NCBI GenBank assembly: GCA_965153355.1
Contig: OZ231128.1
Span: 6,014,001 to 6,078,000 of the forward strand
Reading direction: 5' to 3'
Length of the DNA stretch: 64,000 nucleotides
From: Flaccisagitta enflata
Taxonomy: Eukaryota; Chaetognatha; Sagittoidea; Aphragmophora
In this document: positions 1-12,017 of the stretch, in pieces
Numbering within the stretch: the stretch's first letter is position 1
Layout: each line of letters begins with the position of its first letter
The notes under the pieces: model-generated
The model's database searches: none
What the model was told of the DNA's origin: nothing
The model's input: the letters and a program-made list of their open reading frames with translations, nothing else
Position numbers and translations under genes: made by a program

Positions 1-101
1 CAAATTTTTTCACTCTGTTTGATGTATAGCGGCAAGATCAACCTCCACGCTCCGTCGCCGCTGCCAACTTTGAAGACGGAGTTGGTCTTAGGTGCCTCAT
101 G

Positions 102-559
102 TCACGCAGACTCGGATCCTTTTTTGCCGGCGTCTTTGTTTTCATCAGTTTGTTTTCCCGCCGGGTTAGGCTCCGGGTGCGCTAGAGGGTGATAGCCGCT
201 GCACTTGTCGCAAGTGTGATCGTCGACGGACATGCCTATGAGATGGCCTCCTTCGAGGCATCTGAAGCAGATGCCCAAGTTTATGTTGAATTTCCGGCGG
301 TCCGCCGCGTTCATCTCGCTGTAAGTGGGGCAATCCGCTTAGACCGCGCTTCTCTGTCGCAGCGGGGACAGAGGCCCGGCGTCGTTTTTGAAGCCGGCGT
401 CGGCATCGCGTCCTTCTTTGCGGCGGCGTTAGCGGTCGTCGCGGAAATTTTGGCCGATGTAGCGGGCTTGTTTCGATTGTTGTTGAGATGGTATCCTGAA
501 AACATTTCAGAAATGGTTTGCTCTTCATCAATGAAATCAAGAAAGTCAGCAAATTTCAA
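102..559 (-). pseudogene. BEL/Pao-like Gag C-terminal fragment
   Basis: Two minus-strand frames (559-311, then 314-102) read as one protein if a single frameshift at the ATGA overlap near 312 is allowed. The upstream part has CPRC followed by a basic stretch. The downstream part carries a zinc-knuckle-like series (CFRC, GH, then CDKC and H) around 180-290. Cysteine pairs separated by a GH and a second CxxC are typical of BEL/Pao Gag C-termini. The fragment ends abruptly on both sides and runs opposite to the BEL/Pao element starting at 830, so it is a relic of a different insertion. This stretch has no counterpart next to the provirus of the right arm. Confidence 0.5.
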
Positions 560-829
560 ATCAGAACTATTTTTTTCTTCCTATACCTCACAACTTTTCG
601 CCCACTTATCTTTAGGAAGGAAGCTTCTTCTCGACTTCCTCATGCCTTGACCACCAACTTGTTCTCGAAGTCGTCCGCCTTTTTTGTCTTAGTTGCAACG
701 AATGGACGCCATCAACCTAAGTGATAGAAATTTCCATATCCGGTTCAGGATTCTTCGTCGATCGCTTTTCCTGGGCAGTACTTCGTACATCTCCAACGCG
801 GTTCTTAGTCAAAGAAAAGAGTGTAGCGT

Positions 830-1609
830 TGTGAGAATCTCCACATTCCCCACCATCTCCAGGTCAAGAAGCGCTCGATCGGACGCATTCGACTCTGCGG
901 ATCCGGAGAATAGGAGGGGGCTCTCTCGCCATCGAAAATCCAAGATGGCGTCCGCTCGACTGCAGAGTGGAGGAAATCGAGGAAGAAGGAGAGAGATCTT
1001 CGATCGACGGAGGAAGGGGAGGAACGCGCGCGCGCGCCGGAAGCGCTGACTTCCGGTTGAGAATTGATGAACTATATCTTCTCAACCGCTTAGAGGAGGA
1101 AAGACTTCGACCCCTCTATCGAATTCCCACGACGTGACGAATCTATTTATTAGTGTTTCATTGCTGCCAAATAATTTCAAATCTCGTGATGTTTTGACTC
1201 ATTCTTTGCTATTTCCAGGTTAAGTAAAAGTAGCTTCCCTGACCTTCTTTCTGACATTCGATTACACGATCTCAGTTAAAGACTCGATTTTTGATGCTTT
1301 TTCCCCGACTTCCCTGCCCTGCGCCTAGATTGGAAACCGTTCGACAACATCCGTGTAAGTCCTTGACCTTTTATCATTTTTGGCGCCATACAGAAGTATC
1401 CTTCATTGATGTACAGAGCTTATCTTAACTTTTTTTCTGTCTGGGGACTCACTTAATAGACTGATTTCATGGACAACTTGACCGCTCATCTCAACAATTG
1501 GCCCTAAGCGGGTGTGCTATCCAAATCTTTAGCGCAGCTACGCAGTGGCGTCTGTTCTTGCGCTAACGCTTCAGGAGCTTGCTAAGAAACCAGACGCTAA
1601 ACGATCTCA
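830..1609 (+). repeat. 5' LTR of left BEL/Pao element
   Basis: It begins TGTGAGAATC and ends CTCA, the usual TG...CA boundaries. It aligns over its full length with 12858-13646 but is visibly diverged (estimated near 90%, not computed). The end was placed where the two LTRs stop matching, at 1609 against 13646. It contains a GC-rich block with a CG run at 1026-1038. Confidence 0.85.
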
Positions 1610-1614
1610 ATTCG

Positions 1615-1632
1615 TGGAATCAAAAACCATCA
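1615..1632 (+). promoter_or_regulatory. Candidate primer binding site
   Basis: TGGAATC starts 5 nt after the 5' LTR and could pair with a tRNA 3' end of the form GATTCCA. The same TGG lies at the same distance from the 5' LTR in the right copy. The priming tRNA was not identified, so this is positional inference. Confidence 0.3.
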
Positions 1633-1653
1633 ACGATCCACGCAACGTCAACG

Positions 1654-3184
1654 ATGTCGACCGCCAACAACAACGCCAACGCCGACGCGATGTCAATGCC
1701 GCCACCTTCGCTGCCCAATCAACGCAGAAAAGCCTTTCGACCAACCGACTGCGTGTCCGTCGTTTCCGACTCGTCCGTCCACGCGGGCGCAATGGACCCC
1801 GTAGCTACGACGCTTCATGGATTACGAAAGGCGATACGCAATACGCACAACGCCTACATGTCGGCGTTGAAACAGGCCGATACCCTCGACGACGACGATA
1901 CATTGGACTTTTACCAGGACATGGACTGCCTTCGAAAGGAGGTGTGGTTAGCGGCGTGGCGACTGGTGAACCAGACAAAGACTTACTCACACGCAGAGTC
2001 GAACAATAACCCCGACAAAGCGGCGTCACTGTTATCGACGGCCGAAAGCTCATTGACGGAGGTACGAAAACTGTGGGACCAAACATGCTTCCACGACAAA
2101 AACACTTTTGCGTCGCATCTGTTTCTGCCGACCTACCATGACATCCACGACGAGTCCCCGGAGACTGGAGCAAAACGCGCTCTAGAGATGACGATGGGGT
2201 CGTCGACGCACTTCGTCCAGTCCCTTTCACGACGACGCAAATCGACGCCGAACACGACCGGCGACGATGGAGACGCGGGGGAGGACGATTTGCCCGTCGG
2301 TACGGAAGCAGCGAACCCTCAATGCAGCGGATCAACGTCACAACGCGCCGCCCCCCACGACAGGCGCGATAGAAGACGCCGAGCAGATACGTATAAACTT
2401 TGAACCTCCGACGCCGGTGACGCCGGCGAGGTCGCGCTTCTTGTCGGCTAGAGACGATGGAGACGATGACCCCGACGACGCGATGGAAACGTCATGGCCG
2501 AATGACGACGCCGACCTTCCTCCAGGCGCCGTTGGCGGCGCTCTTCCCACACAAGATCTTCTCAACATGTTACAACAGTCGATTGCCGACGGCGACAAAA
2601 ACGCTCAAAGCGACGCGATGGTGCACGTCGTCCAACGTCTTGTCAACGACGTCAACCAAGTCCGACGCTCGGTAGCGAGAGAAGCACGCGCAAATACGCG
2701 ATTCCGTCTCAGCTCGCAGTCGGTATCTCAACAACGCGAAGAGAACGCCCGGCAGTTGACGGCAAACATCGCATTGGACGCAGCCGTGACTGCCCGGACA
2801 GACGCGGTCACTGCCGGAATCGACGAGAGTAACAAAAGGGAGGAGGAGGAGAGGAGGAAGAAAGAGAAAGAGGAGGAGGAGGAAAGACAACGCATTCATG
2901 CTGAAGAAGTGAGAAGGAAGGCAGAGGAGACAAAGGAGCAGGAGGAGAAAAGGAGGACGAACTTGAAAAACAAGATCGCACAGGAGACAAGAGAGAAAGA
3001 GGAGAGAGAAGAAAAGAAAAGGAAGGAAGAAGAGAGGAAAGCAGAGGAGGAGAGAAGGAAGTGGTGGCAAAAGAGACGAGAAAAGAAAGAGGATGGAGGA
3101 GAAGAAAAGACGCTAAGAAAAGAAAAAGGAGGAAGAGAAGAAAAGGAAAGAGGAGGAGGAGAGGAAGAGGAGAGAGAGGCATAA
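1654..3184 (+). pseudogene. BEL/Pao Gag, N-terminal and coiled-coil part
   Basis: The likely start is ATG 1654 (MSTANNNANADAMS...), conserved in the right copy; longer frames begin inside the LTR. The frame runs to 2403 and must shift to the 2267-3184 frame to continue. Visible are a serine/asparagine/alanine N-terminus, a helical region with W and L repeats (about 1900-2090), an acidic proline-rich stretch (about 2400-2530), then an E/K/R-rich coiled coil of over 100 residues from 2830 to a stop at 3182. Such a long charged coil is unusual for Gag. It is the assembly-protein part by position; I recognise no domain in it beyond that. Confidence 0.6.
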
Positions 3185-3333
3185 AGAAAAGCCAGCAGAG
3201 ACCAAATCACCTTTCCAAAACGCTACCAGCCGCAGGAATATCCTTCTCTGACGAACAATCAAGACACGACAAGATGCATGACAGGAAAAGAACGCCATGG
3301 ATTACGCTGACTACTTATGAGAGGTCTAAATAA

Positions 3334-3767
3334 TTGATCAGCTTATCTCAACCTGGAGTGACAGTCGTTTTGCAGACACGTGCCCACACGCAAATCGACG
3401 CCGCCATCACCAAGCTCGCCCGCATCGTCCGCCAGATCGCGGGTGATCTTCCAGCTCCACAAGCGTCCCGAAATGCACGCGGGAGTCAGCGCCCCCTGGT
3501 CGACGACGTCTTCGATGACGAGGGGTTCGAACGCGTCGACCGACTGACGCAAGGAAGACGCCACCCCCGACGCCGTCGCCTCCTATGGATCAAAAACGCC
3601 AAACCGGAAGTGACTCCGCACGAAACGGCCTCACGCATTCGCAATCCTTCGCCGAGAGGATGAACGCCGCTTCTTTCATCGACAACCCGATCGCCTACGA
3701 CGCCCGCGTCAGAGCAAAGGACGTGGGATTGAGAGAAATGCGCGCAGCACGCCCAAGAGAAGCGTAG
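3334..3767 (+). pseudogene. BEL/Pao Gag, middle part, frameshifted
   Basis: Two overlapping frames (3334-3663 and 3585-3767) show coding-like composition: a helical stretch with TKLARIVRQIAGDLP, a basic patch, and a C-terminal segment ending at 3767. They lie between the charged coil and the zinc-knuckle part and are most simply pieces of the same Gag separated by frameshifts. Confidence 0.4.
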
Positions 3768-3811
3768 GATACCATATTTATCGACTACATTATCGCCAAG
3801 TCTAAATTAAA

Positions 3812-4651
3812 ATGCTCATTTCTCCAACATCGAAGCAGACGCAATCGGCTGAAGTGACTGAATTGCCAACGCCTTCGCGAATTCAGCAGAAATTATCGAC
3901 GTCATCAACTTCATCATCACGCGCACAATATGCGCCAGGGTTCACAGCACCTGTGGAGACGCCTGACGAGATGCTGGGTCACACGAAAGGCAACTCATTC
4001 CAATCGGCCGTCGACAGCATCTGCAGGAAAGGAAATGTCCCAGAAAACGATATGAGAGCCCATCAATCATTGATTGGCACGTTGTACAAACTGGAAAACG
4101 TCGCAGAATTGCTGAATGTACCTGGAGAGTGTGATCGTGACGTCCACATTCGCCGCATCATCAACGCGAGGGTGCCACACATCTCGACGGACTATTGGAA
4201 AGCAAGCGCGCGTGAACAAGCTCGCCATGGCACGGCTTACTGCTTCCAAGAACTCATCGAGGAGGTGAAGCATTGGGTGTCGTACAACAACCTTAAAGAA
4301 CCACCACGCATGGCGCCGAAACCAACGAAGGTTGCAGCGACTGCAGTTGGTCCGGCGACGTTTAAGGAACAGCTCGTCAACTCACCTCCGAAGCAGCAAC
4401 CCAACGATATCTGCAACATTTGTGGAGGTCGTCACCATTCTCATTCATGCAACGTTTTGGAAGCCATCCCATCAGCAGAGGATCGAGTGAAGAAGTTGTC
4501 GGAGAAACGTCTATGCAGTCATTGTTTCTGCCCAAACCATTCGGCGCGCGACTGCAAAGACAAGCCAACATGCTCATCTTGCAACAAGAGACACGCAACT
4601 TTGCTACCACTGCCACGGAAGCAAAGAATGAGAAGGAATCGATGTTTGTGA
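3812..4651 (+). pseudogene. BEL/Pao Gag, C-terminal part with zinc knuckles
   Basis: A 279-residue frame. Residues about 60-150 hold the helical capsid-like region usual before the knuckles (MLGHTKGNSFQSAV, YKLENVAELLNVPG). Residues about 200-270 hold the cysteine/histidine series: CNICGGRHHSHSC, then CSHCFCPNHSARDC, then CSSCNKRHATLL. That spacing, ending in C-x2-C-x3-(R)H-x-x-L-L, is a BEL/Pao hallmark and binds nucleic acid. The frame breaks just after the last knuckle, before the protease. Confidence 0.8.
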
Positions 4652-4796
4652 TGCCGACGCGCCGCCGCACAGCTGCGCAGCCGCGCCGCCGCTGCCAAAA
4701 CCGTGCTCCTCCAGCACCCCAAGCAGCTCGTCGACGGACGATTCTGCATCCGATGAAGGAAGAGTGATGGAGGCGTGACTCGCTGCCACCTCCGCG

Positions 4797-5494
4797 ATGA
4801 GGACGGTGGTCGCGGAGGATGATGTCACGCGACCGATTGTTCCTGTAAAAATCACCAACGCATCGACGGGCCGTTCCACCGGAGTGTTGGGGATGATTGA
4901 CAGCGGTGCGGATCGTGACGTTTTATCGCTTCAAATCGTTAAAAAATTAGACGTACCAACTGAAAAGATGCTGATGTGCATGCATACGGTCAATTGTGAA
5001 GTGGTGGAGGAGAAAGTTTTGGCGTCCTTCATCCTTTCATCGATTGACGAGGAATACAACGTCCAATATCAGCAACGCACTAACTGGGAGAGTTATTGAC
5101 GGGTGAAGCGGATATTGCTCCATGCCAACGCGACTTCACAAATCAATCTCATCTTCGCAATGTTCCATTTCCAAAAGTAAATGGTCCTGTCCACATGATC
5201 ATCGGTGCCGCCCATTACGACGCGACGATGCGTGTGGAGGCAAGAAGAGGTCCATCAGGATCTTTGACAGCCTTCAGATGTGGTTTTGGATGGACTGTAG
5301 CAGGGAAGAGTGGACGAAGATCAGATGATACCGCTGTTATTAACGCGATCCACGTGGATAACGTCGCATTGAGCAAATCTCTCGACCGCATGTTCTATCA
5401 TGACTTCGCCATTGTGTCGGAGGAAGAAATGGGCCAGTCTGAAGAGAATCGTCGCGCGGTGAAGCTAGTGATGGAGACGATATATTTCGACTAG
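4797..5494 (+). pseudogene. BEL/Pao protease and linker, frameshifted
   Basis: The 4797-5099 frame contains MIDSGADRDVLS, the aspartic protease active site (DSG; catalytic Asp codon 4899-4901). The 5096-5494 frame continues with IIGAAHYDATM and FRCGFGWTVAG, the conserved segment between protease and RT in BEL/Pao polyproteins. A frameshift near 5090 separates them and a stop near 5492 ends the second, so the copy cannot make an intact polyprotein. Confidence 0.8.
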
Positions 5495-5512
5495 AAACTC
5501 CAAAAATACGTC

Positions 5513-7302
5513 GTGGGACTTCCATGGCGCTATGACAAGGAGAAGATCATCGAGATCATCAAGTCTGTAAACGCACGTGCGATGACGATCAAGTTGACAA
5601 AAAGCCTCCGATACAAACTCTCAAACGATCATGAACTCCGTGATTGCGTCTTCAAAGAAATGGACAAATTTGTAGATACGGGCGTGGCGATTGAGATTGA
5701 TCTGACGAACGACGACGCAAGCATCTCATCGCCCGGCTGGTACTTACCCATCCATGTGGTGGAGGAAAGAAATAAAACACGGATTTGTCACGATGGACGC
5801 TACGCGGAGACTGGCGGCATTTGCCTCAACAATCATTTACTGGAGGTCTGAATATCATGAACGTCTTGACTGAAGTTCTTATGAAATTTCGCCTTTATAA
5901 AATCGGTCTGATGACTGATATAAAGGCGTTCTTTCATAACGTCCGCGTCCATCCTGAGGACGCGGACACGTTCAGATATATGTGGTTCACTGACAACAGC
6001 ATGAGAGAAGCGGTCGTGATGCTTTTCTTGGCGCACATCTTTGGATCTGTCTCATCGAGTCTCGTCACCAGTTATGTTTTACGCCATCACGCAGAGAAGA
6101 TCAAGCCCGACTTCCCGGAAAATGTCTACGAAATGTTGAGGCATGCCTTCTACGTCGATGATGGCTCTGGTGGTGCGGATTCAGTCGACGAGGCACTGCA
6201 GCTGAAGCAGGATCTCATCGCCGCCATGAAGAGCGGCGGATTTACTTGGACTAAGTGGAAGTCGAACGCGGTGGAGGTGATGGACGAGGATCCGAATGTC
6301 GCAGTCGACTTGAGCGCCAAACTCGAGGAGCCAACGAAGGTCTTGGGAGTCCAATGGTTGCTGTCGATTGACTGTTTCATCTTCAGATGCGACCCAGAAG
6401 CATGCAAGAGGGTGGCAACGACTCCTCGCGAATTGGTCTCCATGCAAGCCGACAACTATGATCCCTTGGGCTTCACTGCCCCCCGCGCCCTTGAAGGGAG
6501 GAGGTGTCTTCAGTTGACGAGAGCTTCCGAGAAGGGATGGGATTCGACGATGGAGGAGGCGGTGACCAAACGCTTCGCCAAATGGTACTCTGCGACTCCA
6601 TTGCTGATCCAGATCGAAATTCCGCGCCACATTGAATGGGGCATTGTGAAGGCTGTTCGACGAGAGGTTCACATCTTCTGCGACGCCGCCATCCCTGGTT
6701 TTGGAGTAGTGGGCTATTGGTTGGTGGAAGATGAAGATGGAACAATCCGCGTCACCATTTTGTGCGCCAAGGCTCACGTCGTCCCTCTAGATGCGTCAAA
6801 AGCGTCGCACCATAATTCAGTGCCGAGGTTAGAAATGACAGCGGCAGAGAAAGCGGTGAAACTCAAACTGTTCATCAAGAGGACCATTCCAAAGGTGACG
6901 GAGGACATGGTGACGCTCTGGTCAGATTCAGAGGCGGTGCTGAAGATGATCTTCGACCATAAGTCCAAACGTCCGAGCTTCTTCGAAAACCGACTTTCAA
7001 AAATCCACAGCGGCTCAAGTGATTCTCAATGGAGGTGGGTTGATTCGGAGAGTAACCTCACGGACTATTGTTCGCTGGGTATTGACGCCGGTGACAAGGA
7101 AAAATGGGACATTTTCCATTTCGGTCCGAAGTTTCTCTACCTTCCCAAATCTGAGTGGCCGGTGATGAACATCGCGACGGCGCCGGAGGCGTCGATCAAC
7201 GCCGTCGCGACAGAAACGGTGGAGGAGGAGGAAGGAGAGAAGGAGAAGGAAATGTTCGCCTATGCAGTCGCCGCCCGTCGCCAGGAGTGGGTGGCGAACT
7301 AG
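5513..7302 (+). pseudogene. BEL/Pao reverse transcriptase and RNase H, frameshifted
   Basis: RT starts in frame 5513-5851 (LPIHVVEERNKTRICHDGRY) and continues after a shift in 5785-7302. Catalytic residues are visible: DIKAFFHNV with first Asp codon 5917, and FYVDD with YVDD at 6151-6162. YDPLGFTAP is the BEL/Pao signature after RT. The RNase H part has HIFCDAA (Asp codon 6681), an LEMTAAEKAV helix and WSDSEAV, with a degraded N-x-A-D-like motif (NLTDYCSLG). The frame stops at 7302 before integrase. This whole segment is deleted from the right-arm copy. Confidence 0.88.
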
Positions 7303-7608
7303 TGTTTGATCGCCGTGGTTGTGAAGTGCACGCAGCGAGGGAGACAGAAGGTGAAGGTAAAACCAGAACAGCGCACAACGACGCTGCCAACCATACTTTC
7401 TGTGTATCTATGGCTGAATTCAAATACGCACAACGCCGCTTTGATCAACGCGATTCAGTTTTAAATATTTCAAGGAGAGATAACCAAGTTGAAGGCGGAA
7501 AACGACGCCGCTGGGATCACCCACGTCCAGCGCCAAGGTGATTCAGAAACCCTACCTAATACAACTGTCGACGCAGCGAAACGATGCGTATCGGAAGCAG
7601 ATCGGTGA

Positions 7609-8800
7609 ATGCGATATCGCCATGATGAAAATACCCGGCGATTCTCCTGCCGGCGATCCAAAAGCGTCGCTTCTCTGATTCGCCATGTCCATCATCAGGA
7701 TCTTCATGCAGGCCCAAAACACGTCTTGTGCCAACTGCGACGCTTTGTGTGGATTCTCCGTGGTCTCCAGGCGGTGAAGACAGTCATCCACCATTGTGTT
7801 ACGTGCCAAAGGAACTTTAAAGATCCTATGAAGCAGCAGATGGCGCCTCTTCCTCAACGTCGGCTTATTCCAACGGCCCCCTTCGAGGAGGTGGGACTCG
7901 ACTGCATGGGTCACTTCCTGGTGAAATTAAACGGAAGAGCGGATCATAAAGTCTGGGCAGTGGTGTTTACCTGCATGGTTTCAAGAGCGGTGCATGTGGA
8001 GGTGTTGTTTAAAATGGACACAGAGGCAATGATTAACGCCATCATTAGATTCGCGGCGAGACGGCAAACGGTGCGTCGCTTCATATCAGACTGCGGTACC
8101 AACCTAGTTGGGGCGAACCGCGTCATGAAGGAGGAGATGCAGTCGTGGAACGCGTCGTCGACAGTGGCTCTGCAGCAGCATGGACTCCAATGGGACTTCA
8201 TTCCTCCGGGGACTCCTCATTACGGCGGCGTATGGGAAAGGGTCGATCCTTTCAAAAATATTTGGTCGCCCATTACTCCGCCGGGTCACGCGCTCCATTA
8301 CGACGCTTTCCAAACGGGCGGTGATTGAGGTGGAATAGTTCTCAACTGTCGACCTCACGCCTTTGAGCGACGATCTCATAATGATACATCAGCGCTTATA
8401 TTGCCAGCCAACATCTTGCATCCGTCAGACGCTTCACACTCGCCGGGCAGCGATTCTTCCTCCAGAGACCGTGGAAACGACGCCGCGGGGAGCGGTAGAT
8501 GCCGATGGAGAAAACGTGCACAGGCTCGCGCGGATGCCTTCTGGAAGCAGGCGGCGTGCCGACACTCAGTTGCTGCACCTAGCGAGCAAAATGGACAAAG
8601 TCGGAAGCAACACGCAAAAAGATGCATTGGTCATCATCGTTGACGAGACGCTTCATCGGCATCAGTGGTCTTTGGGACGCGTCTTCGAAGTGGAAGGATC
8701 AGGTGGTCATGTCCGGAAAGCACAGATCCTACGCCCTGACGGCAAGATTGTCCTCAAAGATTAGTCGAAGATCGTCCGATTGGAGTTGGATTCAGATTAA
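7609..8800 (+). pseudogene. BEL/Pao integrase
   Basis: Zinc-binding HHCC region: HVHHQDLHAG and CVTCQRNF. DDE core: Asp codons 7900 (GLDCMGHF) and 8089 (ISDCGTNLVGA), Glu codon 8236 (GGVWERV). The second frame (8363-8764) has the C-terminal domain found after the core in these elements (DETLHRHQWSLGRV). Frames are broken near 8250-8380, and a TAG at 8762-8764 precedes the position where the right copy ends with LELDSD and a stop, equivalent to 8798-8800 here. Confidence 0.85.
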
Positions 8801-9338
8801 AAACGGATAAGTGTGAAGAGAGAGAGAGAAAGTAGACCAGAGAGAAGCACAAGTGTTTCTATTTGTAAAGACTATGCAGAAATGAGGATTTTTTCTCATG
8901 ATTATTTTTTGGTCTTGTTTACTTTTTCTCAGTCGGTCTGTCTGATATGTCTTTGTGTGTAAAGACAGGAGAGAGAGAGGTACATGGTGCCCCAGTCAGT
9001 TGAGAGTGTCTGCATGATTGACTGACAATCTAATTTGCCATGCCATTTCAATCTTGTATTGACCATATAAAGGCATTTGTTCGTCATTTTCTTTTCCGTT
9101 TTATCCATATCGTTGACTGTTGAGTATGGAGGTCATTTGAGGCGCTGATCGAAGAGTCTTATTTCTTTGTCTGCGTATACCATTTAATCTTCCTCAATGT
9201 TAATGGATATGTCTTCCTCTTTCCGTTATGTTACATATCGAAATCTGAATTTTCTCCAAAAACAGGCGTTTACACTATCTTACGCTAAAAGCTTCCCCTT
9301 GTCGGTATCGTCGCATAACTGTTGCAGAAAGATCCATC
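8801..9338 (+). other. Non-coding spacer between integrase and 3' ORF
   Basis: No coding frame is supported. It holds short AG runs (8816-8832, 8970-8980) and AT-rich sequence and is conserved with 60553-61100 of the right copy, so it belongs to the element. It may hold a leader or splice acceptor for the 3' ORF, but nothing decisive is visible. Confidence 0.5.
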
Positions 9339-9962
9339 ATGTCGCAGCAGAATAAATCCAAGGTACGCTGACGCAGATCGAAGAGAGGAGGGTGATGGCG
9401 CGAACAGCCGATTGGTGGAGGAGCTGAGGAGGAGACGAGGAGGATGGAAGAGGAGCGGGCGAGGGTGGAAGAGGAGAAGAGGAAAGTTGAGGAAGAGAAG
9501 AAAGACCCGGAGAAGAAGAGGAGGAGACAGGAGCAGGAGGCCAGGGCAGCGTCCCTCAGAGAACAACGCAGGCTTCGCGGATTGCAACAGTCCGTCGCTG
9601 GAGGAGCTGATGACGTCATCGACGGGGTCAGCCATCTCTTCAACGACTCGTCTTCCGGCGCGTGGACCGTTACGGACCCTCTTCCTGCTCGGGCCCTCAA
9701 CGCGTTCGATGCCAACGCCTTTGCCGACAAGCGCGCCGCCGGTGAAGCGCGTCGTCAAGCCGACGATGCGCTCCGGGCGGCAAGAAAGGCGAAAAGAGAA
9801 CAAGCTGCCAACGAAAGCTTCGATACGGCAGTTTCGGGAGTGGAGGCGCTCATGGGGGAGTCGACGTCGGACTCCACCACGGACGCCCCCCCGCCGCCAC
9901 GCGGAGCAGAGGAAGTAGAGCGACAGGACTTAAATGACCCTGACAATTTAGACTTTGACGAT

Positions 9963-9994
<32 letters not shown>

Positions 9995-12017
9995 TTACGA
10001 GACTCAGGATGACAGTGAGGGCGATAAGATGGACACTAACGAACATGACGGAAGGGGAGAGGGACTTCCCCCCGGGGAGGTTGCTCGACCCGACTCTACA
10101 GGCCCCCAAGGGGTACTTACTGCTCCTTCCCTTGCTCCCCCAATTCTGCCGCCGCCGCCGCAGACGTCGCAGGCGGTCGTGGAGTCGCCGACGTTACAAG
10201 TAACGCCGGCCGCAGACTCGACCGCGCCGGCGCCGTTTCAAGCATCACCTGACGCGACGCTGGTGATCCCGCCGTACATCAGTGATCTGTCCTCCATCTC
10301 GCAGGAACAAGCGGTCGAATTGGTGAAGATCTACAACGCCCAAGTCGACGCCCTCATCGAGCGGAAGCACACTGCGATATACCACGACACGCAGCGTCGC
10401 TTACGCGCTGAGAGAGATGCTCTTCATCCACAAGCCGAGCGAAGAGCATATGTTCCGACGCAAAGAGTCAGAGACGAATTAGTCGAAGAGGACGGAGAGA
10501 TTGCGACGGTTGAAACTCGCGAGACGCTCCAATTGTGTAAAATCATCAACATCAGATCAATTGGAGCAATGGCAGACATGGGAAATGGGACTTTGAGAGA
10601 CATTTCCCGTGGAAAAGCCTCAAATCAGAGAAAAAGACGTGAAGGAGCCGCTTGTCGGATCGCGGAGGCTACGCGTTCGACCGGAAGTGGCAGCGATCAG
10701 CGTCAGATGCCCGTGACGCAGGATCCTCCACAACATCATCCGAGAGACGATCGACGAGCCAAAGCTGGCGGCAGCAATCTAAATCAAAGTGGTGAAGAGG
10801 CGTCGGGTAGCGAGCAGGGGTGGACCGCGGGACACATCGCGCCGTTATCATCGACGGTGATGGATGGTCCCGCGAGATTACCACATGGTCCTGCTCCCCG
10901 GCCTCCTCCTCCTCCCACGCGCGCCAGCGTGCGACATTTCACCAGTCATTGTCCCAACTCAAACAGCCGAAGCGACAACGAATAACCAGGGGGTGCGCTC
11001 GCAGAGCGGCCGCAAATCTGCCCCCACCTCCTCCTCCTCCCGTCAACGACGACCAACAGCGACGAGAGGAGCAAAACGTCAACAAAAAGAAGAGAAATTG
11101 TCATCCAAAAAGGAAGTCTGGGGATGCGTCGACGTCCATCCGGTCGTCAACGTCGACTGCATCCGCTTCTTCTCCCTCCCCAATCGCCGGAAGACCTTCT
11201 GACCGAGAAGATGTTGGCCATCGCCATCAAGCTGCCAAATCATCCTCGGCCAAAGGACATTCAAAAAGTTGTAGATATTCTTCCGGCGGCATTCTATCCC
11301 AACTCATCTCCGATGGATTGCGCGATCCACGCTGCCGATCACGCCGCGGATAGAGCCAGATTGGTGAGGAAGCTCATCGAACAATACAATTTTAGGATGA
11401 AAGTTGTCGGTGAGCATGACGCAAAGGTTGCTCAGATGGCCCAGCTGCTATCCGACGCACAGAAGGAAGCCGACCGCGTCCGCGCTGAGTTCTCTCAGCC
11501 CGACGGAAATATATTCATATTTGAATCTGGTCTCCCTCGCAGGAGAAATGATATCATTTCCATCACAGATGATAACCCTAAAATCTGGTGGCAATCAAAT
11601 GAAGTTTACTCATGGCCGCAACCCCCTTTCATTTCCCATAGAAAATGTACAGGAAGGATTTTGGCCTCTGCGGCTTCCTATATTTTATAATGGGAGGGGT
11701 GAGTTGCGGCCATGTGCGCTTTGTCTGATCATCTCAGATTTTTAGGATTACCATCTATGATGAAATAGATCTGTCCACCAAGGAAGACGAGATTCGGATT
11801 TGATCATAATTTAAGTCACCCTACCGACCGCGTCCGCGCTGAGTTCTCTCAGCCCGACGGACAGATGCCATCGACTTCCGGCACTCAACGCCACTCCGCG
11901 TCGTCGAGCAACCACGCGCCACCTTCCGGCAGAAACCCCCCTCCACGCCACAGTAGGAAAGACGACGCGCCATCCTATCGTGGAGGCAAGGGCGGCAGGG
12001 GTAAAGGCCGGAAGTAA
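9339..12017 (+). pseudogene. Extra 3' ORF of BEL/Pao element, unknown function
   Basis: The ATG at 9339 (MSQQN) is conserved in the right copy; here a TGA follows within about 11 codons and the long frame resumes at 9444-10985. In order: an E/K/R coiled coil (about 9440-9560), an Ala/Arg-rich helix, a run of over ten Asp (9957-9994), a proline-rich low-complexity stretch, a helical part with RRLRAERDALHPQAERR, and after frame changes a C-terminal tail (QRHSASSSNHAPPSG to GGKGGRGKGRK) ending at TAA 12015-12017. No transmembrane segment, signal peptide or enzyme motif is seen, so it does not look like an env. The build resembles the Gag coiled-coil/acidic region of the same element. Broken in both copies. 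Confidence 0.6.
11508..11823. mobile_element. Insertion in the 3' ORF flanked by a 38-bp direct repeat
   Basis: The sequences at 11470-11507 and 11824-11861 are the same about 38 bases (starting CCGACCGCGTCCGCGCTGAG). The 316 bases between them are AT-richer, non-coding and absent from the right copy, where the ORF runs through. It interrupts the 3' ORF. A 38-bp repeat is too long for an ordinary target-site duplication, so it may have formed by strand slippage or repair. Confidence 0.6.

Noticed and set aside
166-650. Additional frames over the Gag fragment at 102-559
   Set aside because: Shadows of the minus-strand zinc-knuckle frame.
9339-12017. Reading the extra 3' ORF as an envelope gene
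   Set aside because: No signal peptide, transmembrane helix or cysteine pattern; highly charged and low complexity.
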